Shown: piece after piece, positions 51,957 to 62,748 of the stretch
How positions within the stretch are numbered: position 1 is the stretch's first letter
Layout of the letters: the number at the start of each line of letters is the position of its first letter
Source: Apium graveolens
Taxonomy: Eukaryota > Streptophyta > Magnoliopsida > Apiales > Apiaceae
Length of the DNA stretch: 64,000 nt
Direction of reading: 5' to 3'
Assembly: GCF_009905375.1 (NCBI RefSeq)
Contig: NC_133657.1
Span: forward strand, 67,117,233 to 67,181,232
The notes under the pieces: model-generated
Databases searched by the model: none
What the model was told of the DNA's origin: nothing
The model's input: the letters and a program-made list of their open reading frames with translations, nothing else
Program-made: the position numbers and the translations under genes

Positions 51957-54757
51957 TTACACATAGTAAACCTTCAGGTTTTGCGCAGACCAAGTTCTCG
52001 GGACTTCAAAACCATCCATAGTCTCCAGCTTGTAGGTTCCTCTACTCTTAACGCTCTTGACTTTGTATGACCCATCCCAATTTGGGGCAAGTTTCCCTTT
52101 CTGGTCCTACACCAGAAGCTTCCACTTTCCTCAAGACTAAGTCACCTTGTTTGAAGAACCTTTTTTTAACCCTTAGGTTGTAGTAGAACGAAGCTTTTTT
52201 TTGATATTCCACTATCTTCACATGTGCCTCATCTCGTACTTCATCAATTAGATCCAGGGCTAACCTTTGCCATTCTTCATTTTCCTCAGCATTGTAAGCT
52301 TGAATCCTGGGGGAAGAATGTGATATCTCTACAGGAACAACTGCTTCCGTACCATATGCTAACAGGAAGGGAGTTGCTCCAGTCGTGACTCTACAGGTAG
52401 TCCTATAGGCCCATAGTATGGGGAGTATTTCATCCACCCAGTTATTTTTTGACTTCTCGATCCTCTTCTTTAGTCCATCCAGGATTATTCAATTTGCCAC
52501 TTCCGCTTGCCCATTGGCTTGCGGGTGAGCCACAGATGTGAATTGTAACTCAATTTCATTTTCCTCACAATACCTCTTGAATTCCTCGTTGTTGAATTGT
52601 GTTCCATTGTCAGTTACTAGGATGCAGGGAATTCCATACCAGCACATAATACTTTCCCACAGAAATTGTGCAACCTGCTTAGTTGTGATCTTGGCCAAGG
52701 GTTTGGCTTCAATCCACTTGGTGAAATAATCAATGGTTACAATCAAAAACTTCCTTTGTGCCGTGGCCATGGGAAAAGGCCCCAATATATCCATTCCCCA
52801 CATAGCAAAGGGGATAGGCGAGTTGATGGAGGTCAACATCTCGGGGGGTTGTCTAACGACTGGTGCATGCTTCTGACAGCGGTCACACTTCTTCACATAT
52901 TCTTTGGCATCAGCCATTATTTCTGGCCAGTAGAAGCCTAAACGGGTTATCTTATGAGCTAAGGCCCTGCCCCCCAAGTGTTTCCCACATATGCCTTCAT
53001 GTACTTCTTCAAGAGCCAAGCGAGCCTCATCGGGCCTGAGACATCTTAATTAGGGAACCACGAAAGATCTTTTATACATAATTCCATCTATCAAAGAGTA
53101 TCTTAGTGCTGGAACAGCCAATTTTTGTGCTTCAGTAGCATCGTTTGGTAACCAGCCGGTTTGAATGTGAGCCTTAATGGGATCAATCCATGATGTCCCC
53201 AGGCCTATAGGAGCCACAAGCTTAAAATCAATGCTTCTTGTTTTCAAAACGCGATAGTATACACTTCCAGAACTTTCTTCCATCTCAGATGAAGCAAACT
53301 TTGACAATGAATCTGCCTTAGCATTTTCCTCCCTTGGAATGTGCTCAACATGACATTCATCAAATTGGGTCATCACGGCCCTTACTAGGCGGACATACTT
53401 AGCCATCGTATCATCCCTTGCCTCAAACTCTCCCTTCACCTGGGATATGACCAACTACGAGTCTCCACAGACTTTTAAGTTCTTGACTCTAAGTGTCCCT
53501 GCTAAGCCAAGACCAACTATCAGAGCTTCATATTTTGCCTCATTGTTTGTGGTTGGGAAGTCTAACTTTATGGCATACTCAATTAAGAATCCATCAGGGC
53601 TTTGTAAAATCAAACCTGCTCCACTTGAATTCGTTTTTGGGCAATAAACCCAGTATTCTTTTTCCTTATTAACCTTCTCTTTATCCCCCTTATCTTCCCT
53701 TTCTTGATGTATGTTATCTTCCTGCCCCCCAACTTCTTGGTTGGGTATGGTACATTCCACCACGAAGTCAGCTAATTCCTGGGCTTTTATTGCCGTCCGT
53801 GGCTTATACTTGATGTCGAACTCTCCCAGCTCTATTGCCCATTTGATCAACCTCCCACTAGCCTTAGGACTATGAATGATATTTCTCAGGGGCTGATTTG
53901 TTAGTACCTCAATTTGATGAGCCTGAAAGTAAGGACGTAATTTTCTTGAAGCCATTACCAAGGCTAGAGCAAATTTCTCAATAGTTGAATAATTCAACTC
54001 AGCACCATGCAGAATTTTGCTGACATAGTATACGGGTTTTTGGATTTTCAGTTCCTCCTTAACCAATACAGCGCTCAAGGCACTCTCTGAAACAGCTAAG
54101 TACAAGAATAAAACTTCATTCAAAGCTGGCTTGGCCAACAACGGGGCCTGGGCCATATATTTATTTATCTCCTCGAAAGCCTTCTGGTTTTCCTCACTCC
54201 ATACAAAGTCCTTAATATTTTTTAGTGACTTGAAGAATGATAAGCACTTGTCTCCTGACTTGGAGATGAATCGTCCCAGCGCAGCAACCCTTCCTGTGAG
54301 CTTCTGAACATCCTTGACAGTTTTTGGTGGTTCCATTTCCAGGATTGCCTTTATTTTATCAGGGTTGGCCTCGATCCCTCTCTTGGAGACCATCAATCCC
54401 AAAAATTTTCCAGATCCTACTCCGAAAGCACACTTTGTAGGATTTAACATCATCTTGTGGTACCTCAGGACCTCAAAAGCTTCCCTCAAATGGGTTATAT
54501 GATCAGTCTTTACTAGACTCTTGACTAACATGTCATCAACATAGACTTCCATCGTCTTTCCAATAAGATCTTTATAAATTTTATTTACCAACCTTTGATA
54601 GGTGGCTCCTACATTCTTCAGACCAAATGCCATAACAAGATAACAATAAACACCAAAGTCAGTGATGAATGATACCTTTGAAATGTCATCCTTGTGCATC
54701 TTAATCTGATTGTATCCACTAAATCCATCCATGAAGCTCAGCATTTCGTGCCCAGCA
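51957..54757 (-). pseudogene. Tat pol, 3' part: RT, RNase H, second RNase H, integrase
   Basis: 54744-53455 is open for 429 codons. It has RT motifs MDGFSGYNQI, AFGLKNVGATYQR and YVDDMLVKS (active-site YVDD near 54540), then the gypsy RNase H (LNYSTIEKFALALVMA). The second, archaeal-type RNase H follows (WVYCPKTNSSGAGLIL, NNEAKYEALIVGL, REENAKADSLSKFAS), crossing an in-frame TAG at 53455-53457. A TAA at 53050-53052 precedes integrase: zinc finger (CDRCQKHAP), core Asp in WGMDILGPFP, VTDNGTQF and HPQANGQAEVAN. A TGA at 52489-52491 and a frameshift near 52108 follow, ending TWSAQNLKVYYV at 51957. The dual RNase H is characteristic of Tat elements. Lesions are few, so it decayed fairly recently. 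Confidence 0.88.
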
Positions 54758-54762
54758 GTAGC

Positions 54763-56424
54763 TGTTGGATTTTAAACGCAGCGGGGCATGGTAAAACACT
54801 TTTACACACACAAAATCCAAATAAAAGCATATAAATCGTGGTAAAAACATAGGGATCGAATCTAACCTTTAAAATAATTCGGAGACAACGATCGGAGATC
54901 CTTAGCAGTTGCTCCTCAAGTGTGAAGCACTCCACCAGTATCCACCAAGAAAATGATGTTAAGGAGGAGGAAGGAGGTGGAGAGAATTGGGTTTTCCAAA
55001 CTTTTTGGGTTTTTGGAGTTCGGATAAAATATAGGGTCTATAATAGTATATTTATAGGCAAAATTTTCAGCTGAAATTTTCCCATAAATATTATTATTAT
55101 TATCCCATTTATTATTCTCATGAATAATTAAAACACCTTTTAATTATTAATCCTTTTTCTAAACACTTTAGAAATAATTCTCTCTCTTGATTTAATTTCC
55201 AAAAATCAAATCCTTAATTAATAATATTAAGAACTTTTCTTAATTAATTTATAATCAATTAAATCTCATTTAATCAATTATTAAATTTGCCAATTAATTA
55301 TTTATTTCATAAATAAATAATTATTAGCCATTATTAATTAATTCCTCCACCATTAAATCATTCTCTTTTTATGATGTGACCCTGTAGGTTCAATATTAAG
55401 CCGGTAGTAGAAATAAATAATAATAAAACTATTTTATCATTATTTATATAAATTCTCTAATTTATTAAATATGATTAATTAATTAATCACATTTATTCTA
55501 CATCGTGAGGGATACTTCTCAGCATATCGCGATTATCCGTTAAATATGAATTCACTGCTTAGAATACCAAGAACCTATTCAGTGAATAGTTACCGTACAA
55601 TAAACTCCTTCTACCCTACAATGTCCCGATTAAATACAAGGCATGGATCTCGTGTCAAGCCTATCTAATTCAATCACCTGCTTACCATTTACTATGCGTA
55701 GTTCTATGCAAATTAGAAACTCCTTTCTAATTTCATTTACTCTGGCCAGAGATTCCTGAACTAGCATAAGTGGATCAACCTTGAACATTCGCTTCCTTCA
55801 CTGGAAGGGGTAGATCCTTTATTGATCATACACTATCTTCGTGTACAAATTCCTATACCCAGTAGAGCCCTAATAATTGTCCCTGGAGACTAAGAACTAA
55901 ACCAAAGCATAGTTCAGTGTACACAAGATGACTATGATGACCTCAAGTCTAAGGATACTTGTACAACTATCACTATATGAACAACTGCTGACACGTGAGT
56001 GAACTTCATCAGTTGTTCAGCTGTGCGAGTCATGTTCAGTGAACTTATTCTATAATAAGCACCTACATACTAGCTATAGTGTCACCACACAAATGTCTAT
56101 GAGAACAGACATCCTTCATAATGAAGCAAACATAGTATGTACCGATCTCTGCGGATTATTAATTACCAGTTAGTAATCCTACGACCATGAACTATTTAAG
56201 TTTAGAGTTATCATCTTTTTAGGTCTCACTATTATGATCTCATCATAATCCATAAAAAGATTTACTCTAAACTATGGTATATCTTATTTAAACACTTAAA
56301 TAGATAGAGCCCGTAATAAAAACAAAACAAGTCTTTTATTAATATCAATGAAATCAAAATAGATTACACAGGAAGTTATTCCTAAATCCTAATACATGAT
56401 TGGACTTAGGGCATATTCCTTTCA
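54763..56424 (-). repeat. 3' LTR of the nested copia element
   Basis: 1662 bp. Ends are TGTTGGATTTTAAACGCAGC (plus, 54763) and GCATATTCCTTTCA (56424). On the minus strand it starts TGAAAGGAATATGCCC, directly after the purine tract AAGTGGGAGAT (56425-56435). Very AT-rich in the middle (55080-55500). Confidence 0.93.
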
Positions 56425-58320
56425 ATCTCCCACTTGTACTAAAGCCAATCACTCTGGTATCTAATACCCATCTTGTCTTTATGACGATCAAAGTGACTTT
56501 TATAAAGTAGCTTTGTGAGTGGGTCTGCTATGTTGTTATGTGTGTCAACTCTAATTCAATACAATATAAGAAATGTTACCGCGCTCCCACTAACCCTTTT
56601 GTAGACGCATGGTTCATCTACATTTTTGATAAAATCAAACTCTTTGATTGTCTCATCAAAACGGATATTCCATCTACGAGAAGCTTGCTTTAAACCACAT
56701 ATGGTTCGCAGTAGCTTACACACTAGGTTTTCATTTCCCTCGAAAAGAAAACCATCTGGCTATATGCCAGATCTCATAGTCGTAGTAAGCAACAATCGCA
56801 AGCAAAATCCGAACTGATTTTAACAGGGCTACAGGTAAAAGGTTTCATCAAAGTCAATCCATTGCCTTTGTTTGAATCCTTTTGCCACAAGCCTGGCCTT
56901 ATAGGTCTCCACCTGGCCATCTGCTATAATCTATCTTTTGTATACCGTATACATAGATTCCATTCCGGATTTCATGGCACTTTGCCATTTCTCTGAGTTA
57001 ACACTACTCATAGCCTCATTATAGGTTACAGGGTCGTCATCATCAATGATCGACAACTCATTGTCATTCTCAATGACAAGGCCATATTACCTCTTAGGTT
57101 GGCGAGACACTCTCCCTGATCTATGAATGGGCTGTTCCACAAAAGGTTGTTCAGTCAGAACAGGTGTTTCCACTTGATCCGTAGTAGTTTGTGCTTCTTG
57201 AACTTCATCAAGTTCAATTTTGCTCCCACTGTTTCCTTCAAGGATAAACTCCTTTTCCAAGAAGGTAGCATGTCTGGAGACAAACACCCGATGATCGGTG
57301 CAAAAGTAATACCCTAAAGTCTCTTTAGGATATCCCACAAAACTACATTTTACAGATCGATATTCCAGCTTATCAGGGTCAACTTTCTTGATATAAGCTG
57401 GACATCCCCAAATCTTAACGTGTTTAAGACTCGGTTTCCTTTCTTTCCATATCTCATACGAAGTTTGAGGAACAGATTTTGGAAGGCACCATATTCAGTA
57501 AATATGCTGAGGTTTCCAATGCATAACCCTATAGGAATACTGGAAGATTTGCATAGCTCATCATGGACCGAACTATGTCTAACAAAGTTCGATTTCTCCT
57601 TTCAGATACCAATCTGGAGGAGTCCACTGGGAGACTATACCATTTACTTTGAGATAATCTAGAAACACTCCATTAAAGTATTCACCACCTCGATCTAATC
57701 GAAGAATTATAATACTATGTTTGGTTTGTTTCTCCACTTCATACTTATACTCTTTGAACTTTTCAAAGGCTTCAAACTTGTGTTTCATCAAACACATATC
57801 CGAATCTAGATCTATCATCTATGAAAGTAATGAAGTTTGAAAATCCACCCATGGCTTGCTTAGACATTGGTCCACATACATCTGTGTGTACCATTCCTAG
57901 CAAATTTGCAGTCCTCTCTCCATATCTACTAAATGGAGACTGCAGTGCCACTATTAAGTGAGATTTTCATCATCCCTTTTCTTTTATTAGTTTGTTCAAT
58001 CTGAAGTAAATTATGTCACATTTATACAGACCATTATTTAAAGCACCACGTCCATAAAGAATATTATCTCTAAGAATAGAACATTCATTATTCTCAATAA
58101 TAAATGAAAATCCAGCCAAGTCTAACATGGGAATAATATTCCTCACAATCGAGGGAACAAAATAACAATTATTTCAAACAATAGTCTTGCCCGTAGGCCT
58201 ATGTAAATGAAATGATTCTACATCTACAGCAGCAACTCTTGCTCCATTTCCCATCAGTAGAATCACCTCCTCTTCCTCAAGAGTCCTACTTCTCCTTGGT
58301 CCCTGCAACAAATTGCAGAT
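56425..58320 (-). pseudogene. Nested copia pol remnant with internal RT-RNase H deletion
   Basis: Minus-strand pieces in order: protease just after gag; integrase core fragments (57818-57579: HSIIILRLDRGGEYFNG); the INT-RT linker with KIWGCPAYIKKVDPDKLEYR and SRHATFLEKEFI; an RT start with KARLVAKGFKQRQWIDFDETF; and LRTICGLKQASRRWNIRFD near 56700. The sequence then runs from VSGSAVTFLILY, just before the YVDD site, straight into THNNIADPLTK, the copia RNase H end (near 56560-56525). The RT active site, the rest of RT and nearly all RNase H are therefore deleted. Several stops and shifts are also present. Not functional. Confidence 0.85.
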
Positions 58321-59232
58321 TTAAGAACCACAGGCGGTATCTAATACCCAAGTAGAAATTTGATTTAATGACATATTCACTTCTATCATGAACATACCTG
58401 AATCAGAAGCGGTAGTTTCACTACCCTTCTTCTTCTTCAATTCTGCAAGGTAAACCTTGCAGTTCCTCTTCCAGTGCCCCACCTTGTTACAGTGAAAGCA
58501 AACAACTTTGCTCTTGGGGTCTTTAGCTTTTGGTGGAACCGGCTTTTCTTCACCTACTTTCTTCTTCTTGGAAGGGTTCCTCTTCCTTTTCTTTGGATTG
58601 GAACCTTCACCAATTAGAAGAACAGAACTCTTCTTAGGGGGAAAATTCGATTCCGCAGTCTTCAACATGTTGTGGAGTTCAGGCAGGCTGACATCCAACT
58701 TATTCATGTGAAAGTTCACAACAAACTGCGAGAACGAACTCGGAAGCGATTGCAAGACCAGGTCTTGGCTCAGCTCCCCATCCATGGCAAAACCAAGTTG
58801 TCCAAGACGTTCAATCAAATTGATCATCTTAAGTACATGGTCATTCACAGATGATCCCTCAGACATCCTACAACCGAACAGCTCCTTCGATATCTCATAT
58901 CGAGCTGTCCTCCCCGCCACATCATACAACTCTTGTAGATGCATGAGGATAGTGTGAGCATCCATATGCTCATGTTGCTTCTGTAGCTCAATGTTCATGG
59001 AAGCTAGCATGATGCATTGAGCAACATTGGCATCATCTATCCACTTACGATACATAACATGTTCATTATTATGTGCATCACTAGCAGGTTCAGTAGGCTT
59101 AGGTGAGTCAATCACGTATTCCAGCTTCTCAATCCTGAGAACAATTCTCAAGTTTCGAAGCCAGTCAGCATAATTAGGACCAGTCAATTTGTGAGCATCT
59201 AGTATGCTCTTGAGTGATAGTGCAGAAGACAT
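58321..59232 (-). CDS. Nested copia gag with start of protease
   Basis: 304 codons open from MSSALSLKSILD at 59232; an in-frame Met eleven codons upstream exists but is less likely, since the family's gag begins near LTGPNYADW. The capsid-like region (residues ~10-190) includes LTGPNYADWLRNLRIVLR, GSSVNDHVLKMINLIERLG, and LQSLPSSFSQFVVNFHMNK. A Lys-rich stretch follows, then the CCHC knuckle CFHCNKVGHWKRNC (~245-258). The frame ends just after the protease active-site motif WVLDTACGS, where a stop (58321-58323) cuts off pol; the Asp-Thr-Ala in place of Asp-Thr/Ser-Gly is unusual. Gag itself looks intact and could form particles. Confidence 0.85.
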   Translation of the reverse strand: MSSALSLKSILDAHKLTGPNYADWLRNLRIVLRIEKLEYVIDSPKPTEPASDAHNNEHVMYRKWIDDANVAQCIMLASMNIELQKQHEHMDAHTILMHLQELYDVAGRTARYEISKELFGCRMSEGSSVNDHVLKMINLIERLGQLGFAMDGELSQDLVLQSLPSSFSQFVVNFHMNKLDVSLPELHNMLKTAESNFPPKKSSVLLIGEGSNPKKRKRNPSKKKKVGEEKPVPPKAKDPKSKVVCFHCNKVGHWKRNCKVYLAELKKKKGSETTASDSGMFMIEVNMSLNQISTWVLDTACGS

Positions 59233-61067
59233 AATGTATATTGTAAATCTGTAAATAATAAACACATAACAACACTTAGCAAATATTCGATTTCATTTTA
59301 AAATACTATATGAATCGGGTCTTTATTCATAAGTGGCTCCCACTAGTTTATCTAATTTATTCAACCCCCTACGTGAAAAATTAAGCATTCATAATGCTAG
59401 TGGGAATAGGGATCCTACATTCCATTACACAACCCCGGCTGTGGCACGAAACGCTATGTAATGTTCAATAAGCAGACAACTCTTGTCAATTACATCTTAT
59501 GTTATTCCCTAATCAAACTTTAGCCTCTTGAATAATTGAGTCACGGCTGTGGCACGACAAACTCAATATTCTAAGTCAAGTCTAACCCAACATTCCGTAC
59601 AATTGAATCAGTCCCCAAAGGCCCACGGCTGTGGCACGTAACGACCTTTAGATTCTTATTCAATGTACACATCTCTATGTAATAGACAAGTATTTCTTAT
59701 TTCGAAATCAAAGCCCTTGGCTGTGGCACGAAATGACAATGATTTAAAAATAAGAACTACTTTCTATCATGTTGGAAGGCTATGACCGACACAAGCCCGT
59801 TGTGTCATTGGCCAACTACTACTTGATATTATTTAATTTTAGAGGGATTATATTACGTTACAATCATAATCATATTATAAAGAGATTCTTCCTTTTAAAT
59901 TAAATATTTTAAATCAATAATCAATAATAAGATGATTCCCAGATCGGGTGGAGCATTGTCAATAGGCGTCACTTAATAACCCTTTCTTACAGATAGAAAT
60001 CTGTTGTTGACAGAATCATCCTTTCTCTCATATCGAAAATTCATATTCAATTATGTGTTTCATAAACACAAAAATCTCATGATTGTATTCATAATATTAT
60101 TCTTAAGGTTATGAAACAATTTCATTATACTAGGTTGTCTAACAAACGCCTTATGTTCATTTAAGTTCACCTAAATCTATCATCGCATGATAAACTAAGC
60201 ATATATCACATATATCAACATGAATAAACATCAAGGTAGGCATGTTATATCATCTAGCACATTAGTCTAAGCATTATACATCTCTATGTATCACGTGAAG
60301 CATTTAAAAGCAGTTAAAACAGTTAAAAACAACATTAAAACACTTTTGGAAATATAAACAGTTCAAAACTTTTATATAAACTAAAATTGATCACTCCATT
60401 AGATCCGTCTCGGAAAAACGAATCCAATGGTATATTGCACGCCTAAAACAGACTTACGAAACTCCCAGAAAATCAATTTTAATGTAAACAGTCGGGCTAT
60501 AACGCATTACAGGAGCGCGTTACAAGCCCTGTAACGCATTCCGGTGATGCGTTACAACCCTTTTAAGCCATTAAAAGGTGTAACGTATTCCGTGAATGCG
60601 CCACAGGTGTGTAACGCATTCCCGGAATGCGCGACACCCCTTTTTTTTTTCTTTTGCAGCAGCCGCCTTTTCTCGATTAGCGTGCCTGTCCTTTTCTGCC
60701 ATTCTCTGTTTCTTTCTTTCTCCGTGCCAACAGCATCAACAGACAACACACAGATGTAGTACAGATATATATACATACTTACAAACAATTTATATATATA
60801 TATATATGATTTATTTAATTACGAATTTAATTGTAAGAACTTCAAAAATTCATAATAAAAAATCTATACATCCTAAAATTATGAAAAAAATACCCAGACG
60901 ATCTACAACACTTGTAGAACCCAGATCAACATTCAAAATTATTCAGAGAAACGATTTCTCATCATACAAAATTAATCCATGATATAACTTGTAAAAATCA
61001 TAATTAATTCATACAAGCACATAAAATTCTGAAATTTTTACCATAGATCTATATGCATACAACCTAT
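59233..61067 (-). other. Long leader of the nested copia element with two repeat clusters
   Basis: 1.8 kb between primer site and gag, no ORF. Four copies of CGGCTGTGGCACG (near 59436, 59543, 59625 and 59718, the last as TGGCTGTGGCACG) are spaced 80-110 bases. A second cluster at 60490-60640 has about four pairs of TAACGCATTCC / GGAATGCGTTA-like inverted units. A (TA)n run lies near 60791-60808. Confidence 0.7.
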
Positions 61068-61080
61068 GCTCTGATACCAT
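61068..61080 (-). other. Primer binding site of the nested copia element
   Basis: Minus strand ATGGTATCAGAGC immediately after the 5' LTR end at 61081, complementary to the initiator Met-tRNA 3' end. Confidence 0.88.
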
Positions 61081-62743
61081 TGTTGGATTTTAAACGCAGC
61101 GGGGGCATGGTAAAACACTTTTACACACACAAAATCCAAATAAAAGCATATAAATCGTGGTAAAAACATAGGGATCGAATCTAACCTTTAAAATAATTCG
61201 GAGACAACGATCGGAGATCCTTAGCAGTTGCTCCTCAAGTGTAAAGCACTCCACCGGTATCCACCAAGAAAACGATGTTAAGGAGGAGGAAGGAGGTGGA
61301 GAGAATTGGGTTTTCCAAACATTTTGGGTTTTTGGGGTTCGAATAAAATATAGGGTCTATAATAGTATATTTATAGGCAAAATTTTAAGCTGAAATTTTC
61401 CCATAAATATTATTATTATTATCCCATTTATTATTCTCATTAATAATTAAAACACCTTTTAATTATTAATCATTTTTCTAAACACTTTAGAAATAATTCT
61501 CTCTCTTGATTTAATTTCCAAAAATTAAATCCTTAATTAATAATATTAAGAACTTTTCTTAATTAATTTATAATCAATTAAATCTCATTTAATCAATTAT
61601 TAAATTTGCCAATTAATTATTTATTTCATAAATAAATAATTATTAGCCATTATTAATTAATTCCTCCACCATTAAATCATTCTCTTTTTATGGTGTGACC
61701 CTGTAGGTGTAATATTAAGCCGGTAGTAGAAATAAATAATAATAAAACTATTTTATCATTATTTATATAAATTCTCTAATTTATTAAATATGATTAATTA
61801 ATTAATCACATTTATTCTACATCGTGAGGGATACTTCTCAGCATATCACGACTATCCGGATAATATGAATTCACTGCTTAGAATACCAAGAACCTATTCA
61901 GTGAATAGTTACCGTACAATAAACTCCTTCTACCCTACAATGTCCCGATTAAATACAAGGCATGGATATCGTGTCAAGCCTATCTAATAGAATCACTTGC
62001 TTACCATTTACTATGCGTAGTTCTATGCAAATTAGAAACTCCTTTCTAATTTCATTTACTCTGGCCAGAGATTCCTGAACTAGCATAAGTGGATCAGCCT
62101 TGAACATTCGCTTCCTTCACTGGAAGGGGTAGATCCTTTATTGATCATACACTATCTTCGTGTACAAATTCCTATACCCAGTAGAGCCCTAATAATTGTC
62201 CCTGGAGACTAAGAACTAAACCAAAGCATAGTTCAGTGTACACAAGATGACTATGATGACCTCAAGTCTAAGGATACTTGTACAACTATCACTATGTGAA
62301 CAACTGCTGACACGTGAGTGAACTCCATCAGTTGTTCAGTTGTGCGAGTCATGTTCAGTGAACTTATTCTATAATAAGCACCTACATACTAGCTATAGTG
62401 TCACAACACAAATGTCTATGAGAACAGACATCCTTCATAATGAAGCAAGCATAGTATGTACCGATCTCTGCGGATTATTAATTACCAGTTAGTAATCCTA
62501 CGACCAGGAACTATTTAAGTTTAGAGTTATCATCTTTTTAGGTCTCACTATTATGATCTCATCATAATCCATAAAAAGCTTTACTCTAAACTATGATATA
62601 TCTTATTTAAACACTTAAATAGATAGAGCCCGTAATAAAAACAAAACAAGTCTTTTATTAATATCAATGAAATCAAAACAGATTACACAGGAAGTTATTC
62701 CTAAATCCTAATACATTATTGGACTTAGGACATATTCCTTTCA
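61081..62743 (-). repeat. 5' LTR of the nested copia element
   Basis: 1663 bp, collinear with 54763-56424; the length difference is an extra G in GCGGGGGCATGG. It ends ATTCCTTTCA at 62743 before the GTAGC duplication. Confidence 0.93.
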
Positions 62744-62748
62744 GTAGC

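Larger units (their letters stand above)
54763..62743 (-). mobile_element. Deleted Ty1-copia retrotransposon nested in Tat RT
   Basis: 7981 bp with LTRs 61081-62743 (5') and 54763-56424 (3'), flanked by a perfect 5-bp duplication GTAGC (54758-54762 and 62744-62748). On removal, the Tat RT reading DTLIYAT continues into AGHEMLSFMDG. The LTRs differ at roughly 35 positions by eye (~2%). Gag is open, but pol is broken and lacks much of RT and RNase H, so it must have moved with enzymes supplied in trans or been deleted after insertion. The lineage within copia is not determined. Confidence 0.92.
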
